Shown: positions 1 to 7,845 of the stretch, piece after piece
How positions within the stretch are numbered: the first letter of the stretch is position 1
How the letters are laid out: each line of letters opens with the position of its first letter
From: Promethearchaeota archaeon
GTDB taxonomy: Archaea > Asgardarchaeota > Lokiarchaeia > Sigynarchaeales > SOKP01
Direction of reading: 5' to 3'
Assembly (NCBI GenBank): GCA_019894735.1
Contig: JAGXOB010000009.1
Location: 3,790 to 45,403 of the forward strand
DNA: 41,614 bases
Position numbers and translations under genes: made by a program
The notes under the pieces: generated by a model
Seen by the model: only the letters and a program-made list of their open reading frames with translations
The model's database searches: none
What the model was told of the DNA's origin: nothing

Positions 1-177
1 TAATAGTGCTGATTTCTGTTTTATCATATATTTAGAGAGCCCTAGATAATTTTTGATTAAGTTAGTTTTAGTAATTCCTATCCTTTCATTCATTTTATCT
101 AAATGGTCGTTCAATTCTTCATCAATTCTAATTGTTATGACCTTGGTTTGTTTTTTTGGTGTATTATTCTTACTCAA
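1..177 (-). CDS. Ribbon-helix-helix (CopG-like) protein, C-terminus off the window
   Basis: This is a partial gene running off the left edge. Reading from a TTG at 177 (preceded directly by an in-frame TAA) gives a basic tail followed by KVITIRIDEELNDHLDKM, then a helix containing TKTNLIKNYL. That is the usual RHH layout: a beta-strand with alternating hydrophobics and Arg, a helix, a turn, and a second helix. RHH proteins dimerise through the strand and insert it in the major groove, so a transcriptional regulator or antitoxin is likely. The TTG is the only start that keeps the strand. No partner gene is visible because the gene leaves the window. Confidence 0.7.
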   Translation of the reverse strand, partial: MSKNNTPKKQTKVITIRIDEELNDHLDKMNERIGITKTNLIKNYLGLSKYMIKQKSALL

Positions 178-791
178 TTAAGATCAACTCTTATCAAATT
201 TATTGTAGAATTTGTATTCATTTAATTATATAAGTTACTATTGTAATCAAAGTATTTTAATTATAATGTTTTTAAGAATATATAATGGGAGTTTTATGTG
301 AAATTAGTATCTTTTATTTCACTCCCGCTGAGGTAAAAAACTATACTTTAGTGGATGAGTTATCAAAATAATGTTCAGAATCTCATGTAATTTTACTATC
401 CTTAACTAATTTGTCTTATTAATTTTACTTTAATAAAAAAACACTATTTCCAAAATTCGTTTTAAAGTATTATATTTTAAATAAACAACTTTTTGATTAA
501 AAAAGATGATAAGGCAATAGGAACAATTATATCAACACTTTATAACAAATGTAAATTAAAGAATCTAAGTAAGAATTCAAATTATTCGATTATGAATTTT
601 AATGTTAGACGATTTCGGAAATTCTTTTTTTATCTCCCTTTTTTTGTAATAATTGTAGGGATATGTAACACATGTAGTAAAAAGTTATCAAACGAATATT
701 GAAATACACTTAAAAGGATAAATAAACTTTGTAATTATGTATCCCAAGATAAAAGATCACTTAAAAATTTGTTTAGGGTTGAACAATATTT
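178..791. other. Non-coding or undetermined 0.6-kb stretch
   Basis: This is AT-rich sequence between the divergent RHH fragment and the ArsR-like gene. It contains one open frame (493-702, TTG start, 69 codons) with a Phe-rich hydrophobic segment. It has no ribosome binding site and no recognisable family, so I do not call it. No tRNA or stable RNA fold was seen. The A-rich stretch around 705-730 may contain the promoter for the gene at 792. Confidence 0.4.
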
Positions 792-1178
792 ATGGAGTTG
801 AGCGAAACTAATTTATCAAATTCTGAATTAACAGATTCAGAGTTAAAAAAATCAAAATTGAATGAAGTTTTAGAATTAGAACTGTACGAAGAAAATCACG
901 ATTCCCGCGGTAATAATTCCGATAAACTAATCGAAAAAGTAGCTAAAGCACTTACTTCAGAAACAAGGCGCTTAATCCTCAATTTAATTCAAAACTCTAA
1001 TGAGGGGATGGATGTTTCTAACATTGCATCAATTTTAAATATGACAGAAGCAAATATATCTGCTCAAATTAAAAAACTTCAAGAAGCAGGGTTAATCTAT
1101 TGCGATTATTGCTCGGGTAATCACGGTGTTAGAAAAATTAGTAGGTTAAAATTTGATAAAATAATTATAAATATCTGA
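792..1178 (+). CDS. ArsR-like winged-helix transcriptional regulator
   Basis: The first 50 residues are acidic and low-complexity, with repeated S-E-L patterns. A winged helix-turn-helix follows (about residues 52-115): KALTSETRRLILNLI is the ArsR opening helix, VSNIASILNMTEANISAQIKKL is the HTH with its recognition helix, and EAGLIYCDY leads into the wing. CDYC (two Cys) lies in the wing strand and could bind metal or respond to redox state, but this is not a classic ArsR metal site. The acidic N-terminal extension is unusual for the family. A T-rich tract at 1187-1197 follows the stop. Its target is unknown. Confidence 0.75.
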   Translation: MELSETNLSNSELTDSELKKSKLNEVLELELYEENHDSRGNNSDKLIEKVAKALTSETRRLILNLIQNSNEGMDVSNIASILNMTEANISAQIKKLQEAGLIYCDYCSGNHGVRKISRLKFDKIIINI

Positions 1179-1211
1179 ACAAATACTTTTTTCTTTTAGC
1201 GCAAATTGCTA

Positions 1212-2357
1212 CTACTTCTCCTGATAGTTAGAGATTAACACATTTTTGATCTTTTCAAAGTGTCCTAAATTTACAGATAAGAGATCGTTCAATGCATTAT
1301 TTAATCCAGCTTTTTCAATTTTCTTAATTATTTTATAGTATGGACTTTCCTTAAGGGTTTTTACGAGTGTTTTGTTTTCTTCAAGTTCGTTTAGTAAATA
1401 ATTGCTACATTTTATTTCTTCGAGATTTAAAATACGTTGATTAATTGATAGCAACATGGTGTCAAAGGTAATTCTTAAAATGATTTCTCTATCGAAATCT
1501 TTATCAATGTGAAAAAGATAGTCTTTAAGTAGAGATATTGATTCTTTGAATAGTCTAATAGAATCGAGTCCAAGACTTTCGATTTTGTCTTTAAATTCTT
1601 CATTCCTAGTAGCAGTTAAGCATATCGCTGAAAATGTTTGATACTCTGCTACAAAATGAATGAATCTAGCCCTCGCGTTTAATACAGTGTTTTTAGATTC
1701 TATATCTTTTAATATATCATCAAGATTATCTAGCGATTTTTTAAAATATGTGGAAACCGTATAAAATTTATCAGCAGCGGCTTTGAATTCTTTATTGATT
1801 AGCAAAGAATGAGCTTTTTTTTCTTCTTGCTTATAAAGTTCATCAAATTCATTAAGCATCATAACTGCTTTTAATATTAATTGTTTTCCCGTATCTTTTG
1901 TTAATTGGGATCGTTCAAACGCTTGACCCGCTTCTAATAGAAATCTTGAAGCTAAATCTTTATATTCTTCCGGATCTGATTCTAATAAATAATCGGAAGC
2001 TTTTTTCCAACTTTCACCTGCAGTTTCCCAATCTCTCATTCTAAAAGAAATGTTTCCTAACTGAATTAATAGCTTTGCTGATATTTCGTATAGTTTTAAT
2101 TCTTCAGTTTTTCGAATGATTGACTTTAATCGGTAAGTTGCTTGAATATTGTTTTTAAATTGAGAAATTATTCGAGTAATTCTGATATATAATTCATCTA
2201 GTTTAAGATAACTACCTAAATCTAGATAAATTTGAGCTGCTTTCTCATATTGTCTTATGGCGTCATCCCCCTTTCCTTTATCAGCTAAAGTTTCAGCAGA
2301 ATCAATTAGTTTGATCGCTTCAACTTCTTTTTCTTCTTTTTCTTCGTTGTCATACAT
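1212..2357 (-). CDS. TPR-like alpha-solenoid protein, resembling alpha-SNAP
   Basis: A 381-residue all-helical protein. The N-terminus reads EAIKLIDSAETLADKGKGDD followed by AIRQYEKAAQIYLDLG, a typical TPR pair. More repeats follow, including SAKLLIQLGNISFRMRDWETAG and KAADKF-like motifs up to about residue 210; the rest is helical without clear repeats. The run of Ala/Tyr-spaced helices recalls alpha-SNAP and the related solenoids common in Asgard genomes, but I see no diagnostic C-terminal SNAP motif, so the resemblance is structural only. The ATG at 2357 is the clear start. A perfect palindrome lies about 43-61 bases upstream (2400-2418). It probably acts as a scaffold; its partner is unknown. 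Confidence 0.6.
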   Translation of the reverse strand: MYDNEEKEEKEVEAIKLIDSAETLADKGKGDDAIRQYEKAAQIYLDLGSYLKLDELYIRITRIISQFKNNIQATYRLKSIIRKTEELKLYEISAKLLIQLGNISFRMRDWETAGESWKKASDYLLESDPEEYKDLASRFLLEAGQAFERSQLTKDTGKQLILKAVMMLNEFDELYKQEEKKAHSLLINKEFKAAADKFYTVSTYFKKSLDNLDDILKDIESKNTVLNARARFIHFVAEYQTFSAICLTATRNEEFKDKIESLGLDSIRLFKESISLLKDYLFHIDKDFDREIILRITFDTMLLSINQRILNLEEIKCSNYLLNELEENKTLVKTLKESPYYKIIKKIEKAGLNNALNDLLSVNLGHFEKIKNVLISNYQEK

Positions 2358-2399
2358 GATGGATAATACACTTTTAATTAGAGATTAACGTGATCTCAA

Positions 2400-2418
2400 T
2401 AATTAGGAAACCTAATTA
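2400..2418. promoter_or_regulatory. Perfect 19-bp palindrome upstream of the TPR gene
   Basis: The arms TAATTAGG and CCTAATTA are separated by AAA. The palindrome sits 43-61 bases upstream of the ATG at 2357, where an archaeal repressor or activator would contact the core promoter. It could be an operator for a dimeric regulator; a transcript hairpin is the alternative. Confidence 0.35.
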
Positions 2419-2483
2419 AGTAATCTATATGCTATATTATATTAGTTATTGTATGCAATTAACATTATTTAAATTTTGATAAT

Positions 2484-2508
2484 AAAATATTGTCTCATAC
2501 AATATTTT
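2484..2508 (-). terminator. Hairpin directly after the mtrH-like stop codon
   Basis: Perfect 10-bp arms (AAAATATTGT and ACAATATTTT on the plus strand) flank a CTCAT spacer, touching the stop codon of the mtrH-like gene (2508-2510). On the minus strand the hairpin is followed by an AT-rich run. The position suggests transcript termination or 3'-end protection. The stem is all A-T except one G-C pair, so its stability is modest. Confidence 0.45.
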
Positions 2509-3494
2509 TATAAATTGTCAAACAGTCTAATGCTGTTGTTTTTCATCACATTTTTTAGTTCTAATGCTTGATAAACTGACGAAAAACATTCTTTTGCATC
2601 TTCAATTGCTCCATAAAATATAAAGTTAGAATACCAAGACGCTATAAACATTACGCTTGCTTTACGATACTTTGTGTGAAATTTAAGATTCAATCGAGGT
2701 GAGGAATACTTAAATAGAAAAAGAGTAGGTGCTGTTCCAACAGGGAGTTTAAGAGATTTGCTAACTATTTGTTGTGTATCAAGAATGTGAGAAAAACTTT
2801 CAATATCAATAACACCTCCATCGATCCAAATTTTCTCAATGCCAAGTTTTTTCAATCCATCTATAATACTAACATTACCAGGTTGGGCTTTATCTGTAAT
2901 ATAGGCATATCTCTGAGTTGAAGTCATGTTACTAGCTCCAAGGATTAAAACTACCACAGAAGATATTCTGTTTTTCTCTATGAGTTCAAGCTCTTTTTTA
3001 TTCTTGAGATTGGATATAGAATTATATATGTACTCGTCCGCTTTGATGCCATTTTCATTCAAGTATTCTATTCCAGCAATTTTTGCATCAAAACTACCAC
3101 CTAAAACAAACGGGGGATCATAGCTCTCCAAATAAAATTCTAGATACTTAACCATAGCTTCAGGCGTAATAGCAGAGATCTCAACTAGCTCTGGAAGTTT
3201 ATACTGCTTTGCCAAACTTTTTTGGTTATCAATTCTTTTTTTTGCTTTAATTGCATCGAACTGACACTCGTTCTTCCTGTCAATAAGTGTCTGACCTTGA
3301 TAAAACATTGTACCTATTAAAATAGGGGGTAACTCAAAATTACCAACCCCAAGTTTTGCAGTACCATATGAAAAATAATCTTCATTCATATCAGGTTCAA
3401 TAACAAACTTTTCGTTAATAATTATAATTACTTCTAGTAAGAACGATTCAAAAAAGAAGATTGCGATTAGTATTGATGCAATTTTACTCCGCAC
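2508..3494 (-). CDS. mtrH: MtrH-family methyltransferase (tetrahydromethanopterin S-methyltransferase subunit H-like)
   Basis: It resembles MtrH, which moves a methyl group between tetrahydromethanopterin and a corrinoid protein. Family landmarks in order: LPPILIGTMFYQGQ (canonical P-T-V-L-x-G-T-I-F-Y), AITPEAMVKYLEF, DPPFVLGGSFDAKIAGI, YNSIS, VVLILGASNMTS, and near the end IFYGAIEDA. The longest frame starts with GTG at 3494, overlaps the upstream vWA gene by 28 bases, and adds about 26 very hydrophobic residues that MtrH normally lacks. An ATG at 3389 (residue 36) is an alternative but leaves a very short N-terminus. No other Mtr subunit and no corrinoid protein lies nearby, so it may serve a methylotrophic or C1-transfer route rather than methanogenesis. 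Confidence 0.75.
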   Translation of the reverse strand: MRSKIASILIAIFFFESFLLEVIIIINEKFVIEPDMNEDYFSYGTAKLGVGNFELPPILIGTMFYQGQTLIDRKNECQFDAIKAKKRIDNQKSLAKQYKLPELVEISAITPEAMVKYLEFYLESYDPPFVLGGSFDAKIAGIEYLNENGIKADEYIYNSISNLKNKKELELIEKNRISSVVVLILGASNMTSTQRYAYITDKAQPGNVSIIDGLKKLGIEKIWIDGGVIDIESFSHILDTQQIVSKSLKLPVGTAPTLFLFKYSSPRLNLKFHTKYRKASVMFIASWYSNFIFYGAIEDAKECFSSVYQALELKNVMKNNSIRLFDNL

Positions 3495-4660
3495 TTTTTA
3501 CAACGACTACCGGTTAAATCTTTAAAGCAATGTTCATGATAAAGGGTTTGGCAATTTCCGCACCTTAAAATGTCTGGGCCTTCCTCAAAGATAAAATAGC
3601 ACACTGGACACGAACCAAACATCGCATCAGAATCTAGATCACTGAATTTAATTGGTTCTACATGGGAGAGTTCGGGTCTTGCTGGTTCCTTTTTTTCTTT
3701 AATTATTGGTTTCGCTAGAGAAGTGAGTTTTTGAGCTTGCGAAACTTCAGTTGGAATTTTTAATAAGTAATAACAATGAGGACATCGTACCGCACCTGCT
3801 TGTTTCATATTTTTCTCTTTTTGAGAATTAGCCCAGGAGGATAAACAATGTACATGATATGGTGTTTGGCAATTAGGACAATATCTTCCGCTAATGTAAA
3901 ACGAACTTTTCGTGTATGGATTTACGTCTGAAAAACAGATCGAACACTTTTTATAATCTGCTAAACCCCTAATTTGTAATAAACGCTGTTCTTGGTCTTT
4001 TGTTAAATCTTGAACTCTTAAAAGATCAGCAGCAATTTTTCTGATGAAAGCAGGATTTTCAATTACCGAATTAGCCCCATCACCGTAGGTTTTTATGTTT
4101 GAGATTGCTAAGTCGTGTGCTGCTTGTAATAAAGATTGTTCGTCGTTATTGTAATAATAATTTCCCCCCGTGAGATCACTCATCCTTTTTAAAATATTAA
4201 GAGGAGATAATTCGCCGAGACGAAATGAATCTATTTTTATATTTAATCCTTGAGCTAAACGAGCCATTTTCAAGGGATCGATGGACATCTTAGTGAAGTT
4301 TCCATCAGAAATGACAAGAATACGAGGAATCTTAGCTTCGATTTTACGTAATTCTGAGATAATTAATTTAATTGAAAGTCCTAAAGCTTCTCCCATGGCA
4401 GACTTTCCTGAGACTTCCATGGAATCTAGAGCTTCGAAAACTTTACTCGCATTATTTGTAAAATCCACAATTTTTTTTGGTTTATCTGAAAAATTCACCA
4501 CCGCAAAAGCACTTGAACCATCTTCAGCAAATCTTTCGTTTATTAATTTTTTAACGGCGTCGATACTACTCTTTAAACGATTTGGTTTATAATCTGCTCG
4601 ATACATAGATCTAGATGTGTCAATACAGATGATTATGTTTTCTGGGTGCCGTTCAGACAA
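3467..4660 (-). CDS. vWA domain protein with two C-terminal RING-like zinc modules
   Basis: Residues 7-190 form a von Willebrand A domain with a good MIDAS: DTSRS (D14, S16, S18), SGKSAMGEAL near residue 84 and ISDG (D119). A linker is followed by zinc module 1 (C239, C242, C261, C264, H269, C272, C293, C296) and module 2 (C351, C354, C367, C370, H375, C378, C387, C390). Both share C-x2-C, C-x2-C-x4-H-x2-C, C-x2-C spacing, a RING/treble-clef type; module 1 has the YHVHCLSSW signature. A vWA plus zinc/RING layout recalls TFIIH p44 and RING E3 proteins, but no ubiquitin, E1 or E2 gene is nearby. The start is a TTG at 4660. It overlaps the mtrH-like gene downstream, so the two may be co-transcribed. 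Confidence 0.8.
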   Translation of the reverse strand: MSERHPENIIICIDTSRSMYRADYKPNRLKSSIDAVKKLINERFAEDGSSAFAVVNFSDKPKKIVDFTNNASKVFEALDSMEVSGKSAMGEALGLSIKLIISELRKIEAKIPRILVISDGNFTKMSIDPLKMARLAQGLNIKIDSFRLGELSPLNILKRMSDLTGGNYYYNNDEQSLLQAAHDLAISNIKTYGDGANSVIENPAFIRKIAADLLRVQDLTKDQEQRLLQIRGLADYKKCSICFSDVNPYTKSSFYISGRYCPNCQTPYHVHCLSSWANSQKEKNMKQAGAVRCPHCYYLLKIPTEVSQAQKLTSLAKPIIKEKKEPARPELSHVEPIKFSDLDSDAMFGSCPVCYFIFEEGPDILRCGNCQTLYHEHCFKDLTGSRCKKCGVKLHQY

Positions 4661-4677
4661 TATTAAATACCCGTTAT

Positions 4678-4691
4678 GCTTTTACAAAAGC
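4678..4691. promoter_or_regulatory. Small inverted repeat upstream of the vWA-RING gene
   Basis: GCTTTT and AAAAGC are separated by AC, 18-31 bases upstream of the TTG start at 4660. The position fits an operator or a 5'-leader hairpin. It is short and could be chance in this AT-rich DNA. Confidence 0.2.
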
Positions 4692-4798
4692 CCTTATTTG
4701 TTTCTAAAATTTATATGATACAATAATAATAAATAATTATGTTTTTCCACAAAACTAAAATTTTATTAATTAGATATTTTACTATAAAATAAAGTTAT

Positions 4799-4807
4799 TT
4801 TATAAAT
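4799..4807 (+). promoter_or_regulatory. Candidate TATA box for the HhH-GTPase gene
   Basis: TTTATAAAT lies about 36 bases before the ATG at 4839. Archaeal initiation about 25 bases downstream would give a leader of roughly 10 bases, consistent with the absence of a Shine-Dalgarno before this ATG. AT-rich DNA makes such matches common. Confidence 0.35.
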
Positions 4808-4838
4808 TAAGTTAAATTGATATTAAATCCGATGTACC

Positions 4839-6047
4839 ATGTCTGAAGAGGAGACAAAGACCGTTGTGATTAAAGATTTTTTCAAAAGTTCAGTTATTCT
4901 TAACGAATTAGATGAAGCATTGAAATTCAAGCCAGATACTTTAATTGGAATAGATCAAATTTCATCTGAAAAATTACTTGAAAACAATGTTAAAAACATA
5001 GAAGAACTCGCGCATCTCTCTTTAGAGAGTCTTCCTATTATTAAAGAAATACCTAATAAGGTACTTATAAAATGGGTTAAAATCGCTCAAGTATTAGAAA
5101 AAGCCATAAAGGAAAAAATAAAGACTCATAAAAAAATATTAATGATTGGGTTGGACAATGGTGGAAAAACCAGTATCTTAGCTGTCCTTCAAGATAAGTT
5201 CTCGATAATTAAGTCCCTTCTACCAACAAGGGGAGTAAAACGAGAAAAATTAGATTTTTTTGGTTATCCAATACTTTCTTGGGATTTAGGAGGACAAGTT
5301 CAATATAGGGAAAAACTTTACTTTAACAGACCGGAATTATTTTTTACTGAAGCGGATTTAGTTTTATATGTTATTGATACACAGGATAGTGATAGATTCG
5401 CAGAAGCCGCGAATTACTTCCGCCAAGTTTTAAAAGTTTTAAACGATTTAAACGAGTCTCCTCCTATTTTAGTGGTATTATCAAAAAGCGATCAAGATGT
5501 CCGCACATCTCTTGAGTGGCAGAATAACATATCTGCGATAAAAAATAAGTTTAATAACATAGTAAGGGAACAAGATAAAACTTCAATCAAGTACTCCGAT
5601 ACAACAATATACCAAAAAGAAACTATACTACAGATGTTTAGCGAAGCGTTAAAATTAGTATCCGAAACATCTGAAATTATTGAAAATATCCTTGAAGATT
5701 TCACAAATACGATAGAAGGAAAGGCTACAAGTTTAATTTCAATGGACGGTTTAATTTTTGGCAGTTACACGAGTTCGGATATTGATGAGGCATTATTAAA
5801 TAACACAGCTTTAATCATGCAAACGCTCTCAAACTTTCATAATTCAATTGGGTTAACGAGAGAACCCTCTATGACGCTTGATTTTCCTCTGAATGGGTTT
5901 GCAATCCGTGGAGAAAAATTATTTGAATATTCCGAACTAAAAATATCGGTTTATCTATGGCTTTTATCAGGCAATGTTGATTTAATTTACGAAAAAATAG
6001 ACTATTTCAAACAACAGCTATTACCCTTGATTAATTTATTTCTCTAA
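4839..6047 (+). CDS. HhH - Arf-like GTPase - roadblock-like fusion protein
   Basis: Three domains are visible. Residues about 28-92 look like a helix-hairpin-helix (IDQISSEKLLENNVKNIEEL, then IKEIPNKVLIKWVKIAQ). Residues about 97-265 are an Arf-family GTPase: GLDNGGKTS (104-112, Arf GLDNAGKT), LPT (128-130) for switch I, WDLGGQ (148-153) and SKSD (215-218) in place of NKxD. The last ~115 residues resemble a Roadblock/LC7 fold: SLISMDGLIFGS, a long helix, and strands ending in a final amphipathic helix. Roadblock proteins act as GTPase partners or GAPs (MglB, Ragulator), so this may be a GTPase joined to its own regulator. There is no myristoylation Gly and no C-terminal prenyl Cys. The roadblock call is the least certain. 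Confidence 0.8.
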   Translation: MSEEETKTVVIKDFFKSSVILNELDEALKFKPDTLIGIDQISSEKLLENNVKNIEELAHLSLESLPIIKEIPNKVLIKWVKIAQVLEKAIKEKIKTHKKILMIGLDNGGKTSILAVLQDKFSIIKSLLPTRGVKREKLDFFGYPILSWDLGGQVQYREKLYFNRPELFFTEADLVLYVIDTQDSDRFAEAANYFRQVLKVLNDLNESPPILVVLSKSDQDVRTSLEWQNNISAIKNKFNNIVREQDKTSIKYSDTTIYQKETILQMFSEALKLVSETSEIIENILEDFTNTIEGKATSLISMDGLIFGSYTSSDIDEALLNNTALIMQTLSNFHNSIGLTREPSMTLDFPLNGFAIRGEKLFEYSELKISVYLWLLSGNVDLIYEKIDYFKQQLLPLINLFL

Positions 6048-6188
6048 TTAAAAAAAAGTATGTTTTTTAAATTTTAAAACTCTCAAATCTTCCGTTGCTG
6101 AGAGAAAACTAATTTTCTACAATATGATTATGAGATATAAGAATAATATTTTAAAACTAAACTTTCCTATTTTAACTCTATACACTAC

Positions 6189-6872
6189 TTATGCCTCATC
6201 TGTCAAAAACATATTCCTAGCACCGATAACTTTCACTATATCCTTTCTGATCCCTAATATCATTTCCCGTTTTGAAGAATCTAATAGTTCTGAACGAAAT
6301 AACACTTTTATACGATTTCTCAACTTTTTTCGAAAATCCCTAGGGAAATAAACTTTTATTAATTTGCTTTCCTCTAAAAAAACTAACAAGCAAATAGTAT
6401 TTATACTAGGTTCTTCATCAGAATCAACCACATTATGAATTTTATCTAACAATTCTGATTTAATTTTGGGTTTCTGTAAAGAATATAGTTTTGTTTTCAA
6501 TTCTGGTGCGATATCGCTTTTTAAAATGCCTTGTCGTTCCATAAGATCAAAAAACAAATAATAAAAATCATATTTCTGTGATATTCTATCAATCCAACTC
6601 ATTAAACTTCGATTTTTCTCTGAATTTTTTATAATTTCAAGTATTTGATCCAAAATTTCGTCTCCCGTTGAACTTGAATCAGCTATTTCAACGATCCCTT
6701 TTATCGTTGTTATTTTACCTTGAAGATATAAATCCATCAATAATGCTCCTGCAAAACCCAAGATTTCGAAGCCCCGAGAATAACAGATGCCCTTTTCTTC
6801 ATTCAATACCATAAGTAAATAACTTTTTGAGATATTAATTTTAATTTCTCCTCCATCACTGTATACAAACAC
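6189..6872 (-). CDS. GPP34 (GOLPH3-like) domain protein
   Basis: The protein matches the GPP34 fold along its length: a start like (I/L)x(L/I)xxxYLLMVLNEEKG, then LGFAGALLMDLYLQGKI, SSSTGDEILDQILEII, MSWIDRIS, LMERQGIL and KSELLDKIHNVV, ending with a helical segment like the GOLPH3 C-terminus. GOLPH3 binds PI4P on the Golgi and keeps glycosyltransferases in place; the family also occurs in actinobacteria and other prokaryotes. The lipid ligand here is unknown. The longest frame uses GTG (6872) with no ribosome binding site. A GGAGGA at 6849-6854 instead points to an ATT at 6839 or 6845, just where the domain begins. Confidence 0.75.
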   Translation of the reverse strand: MFVYSDGGEIKINISKSYLLMVLNEEKGICYSRGFEILGFAGALLMDLYLQGKITTIKGIVEIADSSSTGDEILDQILEIIKNSEKNRSLMSWIDRISQKYDFYYLFFDLMERQGILKSDIAPELKTKLYSLQKPKIKSELLDKIHNVVDSDEEPSINTICLLVFLEESKLIKVYFPRDFRKKLRNRIKVLFRSELLDSSKREMILGIRKDIVKVIGARNMFLTDEA

Positions 6873-7053
6873 TATATGTAAATTCTTAACTTATAAGAAT
6901 ATAGAGTTCTTCAGCTATTTAAGCTATAAGAAAAACAAGTCAAGATTCTAAGGATCGAACAAAAAAACTTAAGAGAGCTATTTATTCTTTATTATATATA
7001 TTAAATTGAGAATATAACATTTGAAAATATAAAAGAAAGAGAAAAAGTCTACT

Positions 7054-7593
7054 ATGGTAAAACATAGAAAAACGGGAGCATATGAACATTTTTGCGTTCT
7101 CATTTTCGCACAGGGAACTTGGAAAGAAACTGATAAGAATACAGTGAGAAAATTGATAATAGAGAAAGCAAAAAACATGAAAGATGTTCCCTATAATATA
7201 TTCAATAAATTGACTTATCGAGATGAGATGCCTATCTATTCGGATTGCCACTTGTGCCAACCCATCTACAAAATGTTTGAGGAATTTAAAGGGAATAATG
7301 ATGGAATTATGTATCAAGGCCACCATTATCTTATTCCAGAAGATGATTTTGATGACATGAAAAGTCTGGCAAACTTAATTATTTCCCATAAAAAAGTTAA
7401 AAAATTTTACTTACTATATCTTGACAGCTTCGGAGAGATTAAGAGAACTTCACTAGACGATATGACTTTAGAGGAATTTAAAAAAAAATTGATATTTGAA
7501 AAATGTAATATAGATGATTTTCTCTTGATATTAGATAATAAAAAATTTAAGAACAGAACGGTTTACGAAATATCTAAAAGTAGAGGTATGTAA
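7054..7593 (+). CDS. Hypothetical protein, 179 residues
   Basis: I do not recognise this family. It is a soluble alpha/beta protein without membrane segments or signal peptide. Visible features are a CHLC (two Cys) in the middle, YQGHHYLIPEDDF shortly after, and a repeated D-DF/EFK pattern near the end. The ATG at 7054 follows a purine-rich AAGAGAAAAAG. The next gene begins 3 bases after its stop and has a GAGGT ribosome binding site inside this gene, so the two are translationally linked. Confidence 0.6.
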   Translation: MVKHRKTGAYEHFCVLIFAQGTWKETDKNTVRKLIIEKAKNMKDVPYNIFNKLTYRDEMPIYSDCHLCQPIYKMFEEFKGNNDGIMYQGHHYLIPEDDFDDMKSLANLIISHKKVKKFYLLYLDSFGEIKRTSLDDMTLEEFKKKLIFEKCNIDDFLLILDNKKFKNRTVYEISKSRGM

Positions 7594-7595
7594 AG

Positions 7596-7787
7596 TTGAA
7601 TGAAGAGGAAAATCACGAAAAAAAGGATCAAATGGCAAAAGATGTAGCTGCAATAATGGTTGAGAATATGAAAAAAAACATGGAAGATCCTGATTATTTT
7701 GATAAAAGAGAAAAGATAAGACAAGAAGCTGCTAGCGAAGTTATAAAAAGAAGGGAAGAAAGGCATAAAAAACTTGAAGATGAATGA
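7596..7787 (+). CDS. Small charged helical protein
   Basis: A 63-residue, very charged, single-helix-like protein (Glu/Lys/Arg rich, no Cys, no Trp). It starts at TTG 7596 with GAGGT 8 bases upstream, inside the end of the preceding gene, which supports real translation in an operon with it. A short coiled coil or a subunit that binds the preceding protein is possible. Function unknown. Confidence 0.5.
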   Translation: MNEEENHEKKDQMAKDVAAIMVENMKKNMEDPDYFDKREKIRQEAASEVIKRREERHKKLEDE

Positions 7788-7845
7788 AATCTCATTAGAA
7801 TCAGAAGTCCTTGATAATCTCGTATATTAAGTTTAACAAATCTAC

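Noticed and set aside
493..702. Open frame of 69 codons with a hydrophobic stretch
   Set aside because: TTG start, no ribosome binding site, no recognisable family, Phe/Ile richness expected from AT-rich non-coding DNA.
4281..4592. 103-codon plus-strand frame
   Set aside because: Antisense shadow of the vWA domain.
6124..6351. Plus-strand open frame overlapping the GPP34 gene
   Set aside because: Antisense to the well supported GPP34 gene; no start context and no family.
6900..6990. GGATCGAAC and AGCTATTTAAGCTATAAG looked like T- and D-loops of a tRNA
   Set aside because: No acceptor or anticodon stem can be formed around them.
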